A DNA stretch of 64,000 nt, from the NCBI GenBank assembly GCA_014706295.1, contig JACSVZ010000039.1, positions 2,108,001 through 2,172,000 of the forward strand. The letters run 5' to 3'. This DNA comes from Lycocorax pyrrhopterus obiensis. Its lineage: Eukaryota; Chordata; Aves; Passeriformes; Paradisaeidae. Positions 13,001-29,900 of the stretch are shown piece after piece (the first letter of the stretch is position 1; every line of letters starts with the position of its first letter). A model generated the notes under the pieces. That model searched no databases and was not told the DNA's origin. It saw only the letters and a program-made list of their open reading frames with translations. The position numbers and the translations under genes were made by a program.

Positions 13001-16000
13001 AGATCTTCTAAATAATGTAAACCTATGGAAATAAAGGCTTGAAGAGACTTTTGGGTATGTATAGATCAGTAAGTATTATTGATACTTGAACCATTCCTGC
13101 TAGGTATTTAAGTGCTTCTGAGGAGTTGGGTAATGATGTAGGTTCCACCAGCTGCCCACAGAATCTGTTCCAGTGTTTTTGCCTCTAGATATCATCTTGA
13201 AGCATCATTCCCAAGATGGACAAAGTATCCCAGCAGATGCTTTAATGAGTACTAAGTAAAGTGAAAGGTTTATTTTACATACCTCACAGCACTTCTGTTT
13301 ATACACCTCGGTATGTTTGCTTTTTTCACAAGTGTATGGCAGTGTTGACTCATGTTCAATTAGTGATCCACTCTAACCCCAGGTCCTTTTATACAGGACT
13401 GCTGGGTAGCTGCTGCTTCTCCTGTGTTTTTGCAGTGAACTGTTCCTTACAAAGGACAAATATTAACCTTAATTTATTTGCTAATTATTTTAGTCTTTTT
13501 TTCTTTACTTGCCCACATTACTCTGAGTAATGTTCTTGACTTCAGTTCTTGACTTCTGAAGTGGTTAGAGGTGTTCCCTGTCCTTTTTCCCCCAAGAGTG
13601 CAATTTAAAATTACATTTGTACGTATTTATAACTGTATATTTGTATAGGGGATTAATGTCTGTGCCCACAGAAACTGATTTGATAGAAGTCAGTTTCATA
13701 GTCATATTAGCAATCACTTCGAGCATGTCATCTTCAGCTGGTCTCCTGCACATGCATTATTTTGTCCAAAGTTTCCTGAGCTTACTTACTCAAGTTACCC
13801 ATAAAAAGCATCAAATCTTCCCTTAAGTTAAATTATATCCATATTTTCCCATCCTGTTAAACCTGTCACAGTAGACACAATCAGTTTGATGTAATCAGCT
13901 CCTAACAAGTCTGGGGCTGTTACTTATCAACTTATTATCCTCTAAAAATAGTTTATTTGTTCCAATATATTTTTCCAGGAATTGAAATTAGACCAACTGT
14001 TCCATAACTGCCCAGCTCATGTGTGTGGTTTTTCTCTCTTTTTCTTCTTTATTTATTATTTTCCTGATGGTTTTTTTCTATTTTTTTTAGTGTTCTGGAA
14101 CTTTCACATTCCATAGCTTTTCACAATGATCAGTAGTAGTTCTGAGATAGCTTCATCTGGCCAAGTACCTCAGAGAGACTGTATTAAGAGAAGGCTAACT
14201 AAAAATACTAAAAATATAGATATCATTTTAAGTATATGCTGCCTCCTGTTCCCTCTCCCTCCCCCCAAATCAAGTTCTTAATCCTTTATTGTGTTTGGGT
14301 TTTTTTTTACTAATGTAATTAAATATTGAGCATTTCTTCATATGTTGGCTTCCTGCTTTAAGCAAGCTGCTACCACTGCTCATTGACAATTACAAGTAAG
14401 TGGTTTCTATTTCTACCTTAATTTAACTACCAACAATCTTGAACCTTCTTGTGTCTGTGCCCAGACTTGTGATTCTTCCTTTACAGAATTTACTTTCTTG
14501 CAGAATCCTGGAGACTAAGCCAAACTGTCTTTCAGTAAACTCAGTACAGATTGAGCAGCTCAAGTGTAAGTACTTTCCCAGATCTAGATTTATTCCCATA
14601 GTTCTTCTCTGAAACCTTTCCAAAGTTTAATCGTCTCAAATCTAAATTCACTGAATAAATGTCAGGCATATGCTATATTCACTAAATCTGAGCAAGGCTT
14701 CTAAGTGACTTGACTTGCACCACGTCTGGTTACTGTGGTTGCCACATTGTTAAGAATGATGTACATGTGATTGCAGTGGAAGGCGAGCCTATGGCCGGAG
14801 TGACTCCAAGAGTCAAAACCACAGCAATGTCAAGATGGGAGAGTGAACAGTGAACAGCTGGATGTATCTGCACCATCCTTCCCAGGTCTCAAGTACGGCC
14901 TCTTCCTCCTTCGACCCATCACTGGCTCCAGTCTGGAGCATACTTTTGCAGTCTGCACCAAAGTCACCTTTATTATGTTTCTCTCCCTTGCAGCTTTAAG
15001 ATGCACCCTAGGGGTCTTTTTTATTCATATAAACCCCTTCTAGGAATCTATTTATAGAATGTCTCCTTCCTTGACAACTTACATTTACTTGGGCCAGTAG
15101 GAGAGGCAGAAAGGGGAGAATGCACAGGGTCTGCAACACAACAATGGGAATTCACAGGTGTTTTTTGTGAAGTGCACAATCCAGCTCCAAACCTACTACA
15201 GCAAGAGGGGCAGCAAAATTAACCTGATGAGTGGACACTAAGCAAAGTTATTCAAGCATAGCTCAGTTGCTGTGAGAGCTCAGAGAAGAATTCTAAGATG
15301 CATGGGTGAGGATCTGAGGTCCCACTTAAAGGTTTTGTCACAGGCTTATCAGCACAAGAGGTTGAATATGTTGCTTTTGGCAAAATGATTTTTAGCAGAA
15401 GAGACCAGAGCTTTAAAATGGAATTTTGGAGGTTCATGATGAATTCAGAACAAAAGCTACACTAATGCAAAACCACAGAACAGTTTAACAAATTATGTTG
15501 TTTATCCATAATGGTGGTTACTTCATCAGCCCTTCACCTTTATTCTGCATTAGTGTCTAGTAGTTCTGCTTTTTGCCTGGAGCCAGGTCATCAGCTGGTG
15601 TAAATTAGCCTAGTATTAATGAGGTATATGAAGTTTTGTCAAATGTCTGCAAGTGAAGGGTCACTTTTTGTTTAAGCTACTGTCTGCACGTATCTTCCTA
15701 TTCGCTGTTCAGTTCCAGAACACTCTTACCAAAGCAGCCACCTGTGAGGTTGTTTTTTTCCTGCTTAGGACACTTCTGCTCTAAATCAAATACTTTCATT
15801 TCCTAGCTCACAAATGCAGGCCTCCACAGAACAGAACACAGGGTTTAAATACAACTGTTAGTTCAGGTACATCCCAGTATGATCTGACTGCTCTGTCTGA
15901 TCCTAAACCTTCAGTATCACAGTTCAGCCAGAACTAAACCTTCAACACAGATGAGCTTTCTCGTGCTGTGGATAAATGTGGTTTGAAAAGACTGTCCAAA

Positions 16001-19000
16001 GGACTTTTTTTTTTTTTAAAGCAGGCTATCCTCTAAGCCATTAGTCCTTCACCTATTGTAAATGTTCTAACTAGAACGGCAGTGCTTCCCAGAGGAAACT
16101 TCTTTCAGGGGAAACAATGACTTTTAAAGAGGTTCATTTTAAGCTATTCAGAAGACTCTGAAATTGTAACTGCTTGTTCATCCCAGTGATACTCTCAACA
16201 GTTTTGAAGGCCACTGTCTTATACCTCCTACTGTAAGACCTTCTTTTGTTAATCTATAAGCAAGGTCAGCTATGAGATCAGACAAGGAGACTTTCTTTAT
16301 TCCAGGTCTTAAACTTCCGAGGATGGAGGAGTTTAATTTGTGCTGTCTACTAAGACAGTAACTTAAAGTGTATTTACTGTTGTCTCTTTCTTTTACCAAG
16401 CAATTTTGTTCATACAAAAATACCAACTATTTGTACAGAACTAAGTAACTTTCAAAAGTAGATTTTTCAAGTAGTTTAGATTACCTCACCCTGTTCAGTT
16501 AAACCTTTTTTTTCAGGCAGGTTTTCTGTCTGTTCTCTTCATATATGAATAATACCATTATTCTATTGTTCTTTTTCTTTCATAAACAGATGATTGTAAA
16601 ATCTGGTAGTAAATATTAGGATCATGTATGGAAAAGAATTTTTTAACAGATGTAGATGCTTTTTATTGCTATTAAGAATCAATGCACTAAAGAACATTTA
16701 TAGATGGAAGCTGTATGCTCATGCTATAGTTTATGTTGAACTTTGGACGAATGTACATACCATGGGAATTGTGATACAGAGATTAGAAAGCCTTTCACAG
16801 TAAGTATGAGGCTAATTGTATGACAGAATAGCGCTGCATACCAGAATCCAGTTTTGCTAATCACCAATTACTATTGATAACTTTGGACTGCTTTTCCACC
16901 ACTTTCTCAAAGTGCCCTCAAGAAATATTAGTGCCTCTTTCATATATAGTGAGCTTGATATACTCTATTTATCAGATCTGTGTTTCAAGTCTTGCACTTA
17001 TGAAGTCTGTTTGCTCGCACTCCTAAATGACCTTGGTCACTGCAGTTAAAATAGTTGTATAAGCACTACTTACCTTCATCTTTGCACAGGAGTCTGACCA
17101 AAAAAATACCCACATGTATATGGTAGAGAGTTAAAATTCTTTAGAGGTGCTCAGTGAGCACATCTTTTATCTCCTAGCATGATTTCACTGGCTGTGACTG
17201 TTCTAAGCTTATAGCCCATTCTGTATGTGCTGGAGCCACATGCTAAAATGGAAGTAATGCTGCAGTAGCTACTAAGAACTCAAAATCCAGTTAACATATA
17301 CTTTTTTAAGTTAAAAAATTTGGCTTACATACTGACAGCATAACTTTCATTTTAATATCATTTGATCTGAGATTCAAAACCCTTTTAAAATGGTGGTTTC
17401 TGTATAGGTTCCCACAATACAAATGCTTTAGAGCATTCTATGTGTTCTTACACGGGAGACATGCGTGGAGATAGGATATTTCAGTTTAGCATATGCTCAC
17501 CAGTGATTGAAGGAGAATGAGTAATTTTTGCCCACGGAGTCCTCCTATTGCTGAAGTCAGTCTGGATTGAATAAGCCCTATTTCAATGCCCAAAAGTCTT
17601 TGACTTCTTGAAATCTCTGTTCCTTCCTAAACATTACATATGAAAGTGCTTAGTTTTACCAAATTAATAAGATCTAAAATTTTTACAGGCTGTTTGTGCA
17701 CAGGATTTAGTCCAGTATAGGCCTCTTTGTGTTAGCTGAGAGGATTCTTCAGAATGCATTTCAACTGTATTATCTGAGGCTACTCATATATCAGAAGCTC
17801 CCCAGCTGTATAAATATTTGTGACATTGATAATAGGAATGTTCTTCTAATAGAGTGGGCAAGAAGAGATACACTAATTGTTGAGAGAAAAAAGGCATGTA
17901 TTGGTCAAACTAAAGAGGAAATAATAAAATTATTTTGAATAATCATTTAAAGAAATGGAGGGGGAAAACAACTGCTGTAGACTTAAAGTAGGACCATGTT
18001 TAAAAATTTGTACCACAAATTCAGATTTCATAGCTTTCAGCTGTGTAGATACCACAAAAAAATTACTCTCTTAAGAAATACCTGGTTCTAAGAGCTTTTA
18101 TTTAGGAAATAGTCTTCTAAGAAAAGTATCTTTAAAAAATTAGAAATGTGCAATTTAGTATGGAGCATATAAGAAATTAGTAACATAATTCCTTCCTCCT
18201 CTCCCTGCTCAGGCACAAGTAATTGACTACATTTGGGAAGTGTTAAAACTACCTTTTTATGAAAATGGATTCTTTGACAGATCAGTCCATTAAAAATACC
18301 CCCCACTGAAATACATATTTTAGAAGGTAACTTCAAACCATCCTGAAGGATAAAGCTTTTTTGCTGTGTTTACAGTCTTTGCTTTATAGAAGACCCTAAA
18401 AGTGCTTTCTAGCTTTCTTGCCAAATATTACACTTTGGTCTTCAACCCAAGCCTCTAAATCACTTCACAATAATGCATTTCCATTTCCAGAAAGTGGACC
18501 ACCTTCCTTTTCCTGCCCTTTTATTACCGTGTTCATATGCAGTGTCTTCACTAGTAACTGCCCCTGAAGATTAGTTTTGAGGAAAGCTGAACCATCTCTA
18601 TCTTCCCTCCACTCCCACTACTAATCTCTGCTGAAAAACATAGGAAGGGGTGAGAGAGAATTTGATTCATTTTTTCCTTTCTTAAAAAAATAGTGTTTCT
18701 TTAATATCTGTACCTTTTTGCAGGTTTTTACTCTGAAACTGGTTCTTTTGTAAAAGGTGTATTCTAAACTCAGCATCTTCTCTAATGACATTCTAATTTT
18801 TTTTTTTTTTACAAAATGCATCTTTTTAATCTTTCGTGTGGGAAAAATACCATATCTCACGGAAACACTTCAATTCCATATCAAACCATGAAATACTAAG
18901 TTTACTGCTCTCTAATGAATTTGATGCTGGGTTTATCTCAGCTAGAGAAACTTGAAGTTAAGTGGAAGGGTAGATATGTAGATGCATGAGGTAGTTTTTT

Positions 19001-19860
19001 TATTATTACTTTGCTGATGTTGTTGGTTTTTGTTTGTTTTAGAACAAGAGGCTATTTCCTCTTCAGGTTACAACTGCAAGCTGAAGAGCATACCGAGAAA
19101 TGAATGGATTATAGTTGTCTATAGATAAGTAACTATTTCTGACAGGCATATAATGTAGCTGAATAAGAACATGGACTACATAGCTTTGCAGATAATTTAA
19201 AAATAACAGAGGTAGTTCAGCTTCTCAGCTTAATTTCTGTCGAATAGATATAGATGTTGAATATTTAATGGATTTTCTTACATCAGTTACAAGCGAGTAA
19301 ACCAGAGAAAATCCACTGGAATCACGAGGGCCTTTATTTCTGATGTTGTGAGCTGTTTTGTGACTCCTCATTGCCATGATTCTAAAAATACTTTGCCAGG
19401 GCTGCGGGTTTTCTCACGTGAAATTACAGTACGGGGGCACTTCTCACAGTCAGGGTTTCTTGCACAGAGACCCCATGTCCCGAATGCTTCCGTGACTGAT
19501 ACATTTGCACTACAGACGCATCTTTGCTGGAGGTGCGTCCACCTTGATTTGTATTTCTGTGCCGAAGTTTTCTAAGCCGAGTCAACTTTTGTTCTCTAAC
19601 GGTACAACAAAAACAGAAAAGGATTGTGCTTTTTTTTTTAAAGCCAAACGATGGCTTCTTAATCTGGTGTAATAAGCTCCCTGAAATTCCTGCTCTCCTC
19701 CTCCTTCCCCACCTTTGATTCTGGGAGACTTGCAACGTACTGGGGTAGAGGGGGGCCTTGTATTCCGTGATGTTTAGCCGATATTTGTTACTTGCCGGTC
19801 AGGGTAACTCACTGAACGTTTCTAATCTCACTGATTGCGTTCCTTTGTGACCCTAATGCG
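10011..19860. other. Intergenic DNA upstream of EEF1A1, no gene recognised
   Basis: About 10 kb of mostly AT-rich sequence with poly-T runs. A GC-richer patch lies at roughly 12120-12460; its frames carry no domain I recognise. A short direct repeat lies at 11266-11307. I see no convincing coding exon, no structural RNA and no CR1 3' end. Distal regulatory elements of EEF1A1 could be here, but nothing in the sequence alone identifies them. Confidence 0.5.
11266..11307. repeat. Short direct repeat, two 18-bp copies 24 bp apart
   Basis: The 18-bp unit beginning ATGTCATTATTC occurs at 11266-11283 and again at 11290-11307, with the 6 bases GGATGG between the copies. It is a local slippage-type duplication with no evident function. 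Confidence 0.8.
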
Positions 19861-19869
19861 AAATACAAT

Positions 19870-24445
<4,576 letters not shown>

Positions 24446-24725
24446 AAATTCTGTACACCAGCTGCCACCTCAGTCTTAATCAGTGGTGGAAGAACGGTCT
24501 CAGAACTGTTTGTCTCAATTGGCCATTTAAGTTTAATAGTGAAAGACTGGTTAATGATTACAATGCATCGTAAAAGCTTCAGAAGGAAAGGAATGTTTTT
24601 GGACCATTTGTTTCGTGGCAGTTTAAGTTATTAGTCTTTAAAATCGATAAATTTTTTTAAATGGAAACTTGACCAAAAATCTGTCACAGAATTTGAGACC
24701 ATTAAAACAAAAGTTCAATGCTACG
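24446..24725 (+). other. EEF1A1: EEF1A1 3' untranslated region
   Basis: The sequence from the stop codon to the polyA signal closely follows the mammalian EEF1A1 3' UTR as I remember it, for example the stretch around 24476-24560 and the part just before the ATTAAA signal. Such long conservation outside the coding region suggests regulatory constraint. The 3' limit is inferred from the signal position. Confidence 0.8.
24701..24706 (+). terminator. EEF1A1: EEF1A1 polyadenylation signal (ATTAAA)
   Basis: ATTAAA lies about 255 bases after the stop codon. A GT-rich element (TCTGTGTGTTC, about 24726-24736) follows at the spacing expected for cleavage and polyadenylation near 24720. Confidence 0.75.
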
Positions 24726-25413
24726 TCTGTGTGTTCTTTGGGTTAATGTTAAGTTTATGGCAAAACCTATATCTAGTCATATGGGATAAGAAAGGATCAT
24801 TGTTAGTTGAGTATGTTCAGAAGTTACAAAGCAAATACTCTAAATTACTTGTTTCTGAAGAGTAAAGCAAAATTCAGCTGCAGGTTTACTTCTTAACTGA
24901 CCTAAGCCTTAAATAACTTTACTGGTGCTTTCTTTAAAAACTACTTTTAGATTGCATTGCACAAATACCAGGTAACAGTTGCAGTATTTTGGTGCATTCT
25001 GTGATGCATCTCAAGTAAACCAAGAAAACTCTACATTGAGAAGAAGAAACAGTCTGAACACATTTAAACTTAAAAAGTTATAAACAAAGAATCTAATGTT
25101 GGGTTTCCAACATTTTGTACACTAATTTTTCTAGTCAAAAGCAAAACCTGATTTTTTTTTTCTGGGGAACTGATTAACTGTTGTGTAGCTCTGTAATGAT
25201 GAAACACTTTTACATAAATGTTTTCTAATATATAGTAATACATTGAATAGCCAAATCTAAAACTTGTCTAGAATTACACTTTGCAATCTGAGTGACCCAC
25301 CGTTGTGGCCTGTACCAAGTGACACAGTGGGATGAGGTGCCTGCTGTCTTCAAAAACAGGTTGAAGATTTGGATCAAACAGCCAATTAATGGGGACCTGA
25401 AAACCCTAGTGCA

Positions 25414-25433
25414 AATGATTATTAATAATCATT
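25414..25433. repeat. Perfect 20-bp AT-rich palindrome
   Basis: The sequence from 25414 to 25433 is identical to its own reverse complement and contains ATTA/TAAT cores of the kind bound by homeodomain proteins. It lies about 700 bp beyond the EEF1A1 polyA signal. No function can be shown from sequence. Confidence 0.9.
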
Positions 25434-26776
25434 AGATAAATAATCCCAAATAAAATATTCTGGGTCATAAGAATACTAGCTGTAATAATTAGGAATTCCA
25501 GCATCGAAGCCTTGCTTGAAATAGGTAAATGGGGGCAAGCAGTTAATGGATAATCAGAGCTGACTTGCATAATGATGCAGCTGTTTTACTAACCTTTCAC
25601 TTGATTTCCCCACAGCATCCCCACAAAAGGTCAAAAAGAACTCAGTATCTTTGAGGGACTTGTTCTGTGACACCAGAATGTTTGTTCTGCCTGTAATGGC
25701 TGTATTCTCTCATTTGTTTTCCTTTCCTTCTCCAGCTGTGTGCTTGCTCTGCAGGAACTCGTATCTGTACTTGGATAGGTCTGAACTGCTGTTGCTTATT
25801 TTCATGCTCTTTGTTTGGATCTTTTCTCCTTTTCTGCTCACCTGTGTCTTAACTGCAGTGAAACCTTGGAGCATTACACACCATTTTTGAAGGTACAGTG
25901 GAAGCAAGGGCTAGAGAGCTTCATAGCAGGCTATGGAATTCAGTGAAGAAATCCCTGCTGCTTAAATTTCTGCTTCTGGAGGTTTGTTAGTGTCCCCAAG
26001 GCAACAGGAAGTACATAACTTCAAAATGGAGGCAGACCTGCTGTTGCCATAATAAAGCTTTGAAGTATCTTGCCAAATCTTTGCATGCTTTTCAGTTAAA
26101 CCGCTAAATATTTTCCAAGAGGCTTCAGTCAAACTGGTTCAGCAAAGTTCTGATTTGGATGAAAAGCAAAGCAGCTTTGGCACAAGCTGCCTTGAGCGCG
26201 GCTCTGCATTCGTTAGATTTCCTTCACATTCCTTTGTTAGGTGCAGGATGTTTGGTTTGGCTGGCCGCGGCCTGGATATGCAACACCCAGTCTGGAGTGC
26301 CTCAGTGCACGTTGCGCAGGGTTGTCTTCAGCTGGGTGCACTTGCTCCGTGCAGTTTGGAAATTGGCTTGTAGTAAGCAACTGGTTCAAATCCCTAGGGA
26401 AAATGAGGTGCTGCTGCGTGGAGTGCCCTGACCCCAAGCAGTGAAAGGCAGTGGGTGCAGTGCTGCTGTTGCGAGAGGCCCTTAGGGCGGCTGTGCACAG
26501 ATCAGATCAAGTGCCGAAGCTGCTGGGGGGCTGGGTCACGTTGCGAGGGCCCGGCTGAAGAGCAGGGCTGGAGTCGGCTGCATAGTTTGTGGCAGGGGCA
26601 CTGGTGCTGCCTCCAGCAGGAAAAAAACCCTAAAGAACAGTATTGCATCTAACAACTTAATGTGTGCAGCAAAACACTTGGGAATGCTCTGCCTGCAATA
26701 CTAGCAATTGCTTTCATGTATTTAAAACTTAAATTTTACACATTTGGGTTTCTTTTTTTTCCTTTACCTTTTATAG

Positions 26777-26925
26777 ACCGGATTTGCTTTCTATGCACTA
26801 ATGTAATGCCATCTGAGTTCTATTAATCTTTGACTACCTGGGGAAATTGTTAAGACTTTTGTAAACAAAACTTGGGAATAAAACTACTTCGATCAAACTT
26901 TTAATAAATGCTCTTAGTTGAGAAC
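26777..26925 (+). ncRNA. Candidate orphan 3' terminal exon
   Basis: A long pyrimidine tract ending TTTTATAG (splice acceptor-like, to 26776) is followed by about 150 bases carrying two polyA signals (AATAAA near 26877 and at about 26903) and then a GT-rich segment. Together they resemble the last exon of a spliced transcript on the + strand, perhaps an alternative EEF1A1 end or a separate non-coding RNA. There is no coding evidence, and the parts could be coincidental. Confidence 0.25.
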
Positions 26926-29900
26926 TGTATTTGTCTTCTGACTGCTTATTTCTTTAAGCAACTTTTACAGCTGTCCTTAACTCTTTCCTCACTGTCCTGC
27001 AATGCTGGTGGTGTTGATACAGAAGTGTGAGAGCACACTGCCGTGGTGGTGGAGCCAGCTCTGAAGGCAGAAAACTGGCTGGAGTGTTGCATTTATGAAT
27101 GTTTCCTTTCTAGTTACTGATGAATGCTTTGGTAGTCCAGAGGGCTTTAAACACACAGAAATACTCCAGAGATGGATGTGGTGAGGTATTGGGGGACAAA
27201 TGCGACAAAGGCTGGTTGGTCTTCATAGAGAAATGGAGCAGTGCACTCACAGCTGATGTCACCAAGTAACTTCTCGTTCAGTGTTGGTTCCCAAGGTGGA
27301 TAGTTCAGGCTGGAATAAAATGGATTCTGCTCAGACTCCTGCCCAGAGGCATTTTAATTACATCTCAGATCAGCTTGTGCAAGGCTAATAACTGGAATAA
27401 CTTATTTTACTGAAATTGCAGATGAAAGACTAATTCACATCCTGCATGCAGCTGTCTCAGTATGTTTTGAAAGACTGACAAATTTTGAAAAATTATTTCT
27501 GTAAATGCATATTTTAAATTTTAGATTTGGTCAAGATAAACCGTGTAGAGACAAATTAAACTTTGTACTGTATAGGGATATTTTCCTCATCAGTGCTAAA
27601 TGATTATCTGTTTAAGAACCATGTGAATTCAGTCTGGATGATGAATACAACCCACCTGGTTTTAATTTATCTTAGTTCTATGTTTATGTAGTGCCCAGAG
27701 GGAGCCTGGGGGGTGGAGTGTGCAGTGGGAGGGCTGATAAGCTGCCTCCCCAGCAGCACTCTGAGGGATCCTGAGCATCTCTGAGGTCCTGCTCAAAGCA
27801 CCTGCTTCATCCAAAGCTCCTTTTCTACAACAACTTCTCTCTCACACATTTTGCTGCAAGCTGTAAATTCCCGACAGTATTAACACCTTTGAATTTGTTA
27901 TTTTCAATAATTTCAAAAATTTTCAGGTCATTTGGCTGCACCAAATAGTACCTCCTGTCTAGGAGTTTAGTTTTCTGAAATTGCAAATCTTAAAAAATAG
28001 CCAAACCATAAGCTAAACAGAGGAATAAACTGTGACCATGGAAAGTAAGAGTGGGCAAAATTACCCTTTCTCTTGCAACGCTTCTCCTGCTTACCAAGGA
28101 GAAGCCTGGAACTGCTTCACTTCAGGAGGAAGAAGAGGGCACCTGGGGTGCAGAAGAGCTGAAGAAAAACCTGGTAGATACCAGAACTTTACTGGCTTCC
28201 AAGGTACAGAAGTTGTGGTTTTTCAGCCTTTTTTGAGTCCTCTTTAGTCCCTTCAGATTATTTCTGCGTTATGAGTCAATTACATAATTGCCTGCTTTTT
28301 AAAAAATCAGGTTACTTCCCCTGGCTGCCTATCAGTAATTCTTTAATCCTTTTATGTTTCAAATATTTACACAACATAATTCAAATCTGCCAGCTTCTCT
28401 GCACTGGCAAGGTGACAGCTGAACCCATATTTTCCTTGAAAAATGCTGAGTGACATGCTGAGGAAAGGTGGTGATGAATCAGAGTGGGATACCCTGATGA
28501 AGGGTCTCTGGCCCGTGCATGGGGGTTGGTGGGGCAGCAGCGGAGTGCACACGGGGTGTCAGCCAAGGAGCTGCACCCGTGCTTAACAGCTCGGAGTTTG
28601 TGCAGGTTTTGCTTATTTCTTCCTTTATAAAAAGCAAAACAAGTTGGAAGGTCCCTAAGCTTTCATTGGTGAATCATCCCATGGGCCAAGTGCATGATTT
28701 TAAGGATGCAGTAGCAACAGGTTTGCCCTCAGTGTGCTGAGGTGCTAAGGCTTTCTCCTGGCTCTTCTCAGCGAAGCAATCCAGAACCCTGGGCATCTGC
28801 TAGCTCAGGCCCAGCACAAACACTAGTCCATGGGTTAATACCCTAATTTTTTTGCATTACATAGTCACTGGAAATAAGCAGAGCCAGCTCACTTGTAACT
28901 CAGGGCCCTGCCTGCCCTGCCAGCAGCAGTCACAGTCACATTTTCCCTTTCAGCCTGGTAAAATCTGGATTATTTAGAACAAAGGGAAGAGCCACAGCGT
29001 TTCCCCACCCCAGGTCCCTATTCTGCACAGCTCAGCACAGCTGGTGAAGCTGCTGACTCCAAACCTGCACAGAGACGGGAAGGCAAGACAAACGTCCCCT
29101 TGTGGAGGGGTTTGATTGCAGGTAGGGTTGAAATTTAAAAGCAAGTTTCAGGTTCCTCTTATCTGCAGCCACCTGGGCACATCTTAAGCAAAATACCCAT
29201 TTTTTCCTTTGATGTATGTATATATAAGCACATACACATGCACATCTATATATTACATATAACATATATCTATATCTATATAAATTAATAAGGTGCCTAC
29301 TTAACTTTTTTTTTATAATTGCAGTTGCCAGACTTCTTAAAAATCTGCAGTTCCTATTTTGAAGCTGAATTCTAAGCTAATTCCTTAGTAAACAAAGTGA
29401 AATGTCCCCAAATGAATGTTTAATTATTGATAATTAGTTATTATTTATACACATTTTATGTTATATATAGTTATTATTATTAAATATTTCATTACTATTT
29501 CATAAATATTTAGTTTATAAGCTAGGCTGTGGTTCTGCTAATAGGACATGAGTATTTTGGAGAAAGAGATGTAGGATTGTTGGTGTTGAGTTGTCTCTTT
29601 GTAAAACAAGTTCTTTAATAGCCTTTCCCAGAGGAAAAAAAGAAAGAATAGATGAATTTAAATGTAATTATGTTTGCTTGACTGCCATTAGTAGTAACAG
29701 TAACTACTATCACCCAGCCTGCTGCTAAAGCACTTTTATGGAAGACAGTATCCTAACTCTTTAGAGAAGGGGGGAGTGTATATATGTGCCCAGGGAGCGG
29801 GAGAAGGAAAACCATCGTGAGCAGGGGCTCTGCTCTACTGCAGTCACTTCCTTGTGAGGGGAATTCCTGCGGCTCATTCCTGGGCACGCATTCCCCGGAC

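Noticed and set aside
26383..26393. GGTTCAAATCC resembling an RNA polymerase III B box
   Set aside because: No A box at the right distance and no cloverleaf can be drawn, so it is not a tRNA or a clear tRNA-derived SINE.
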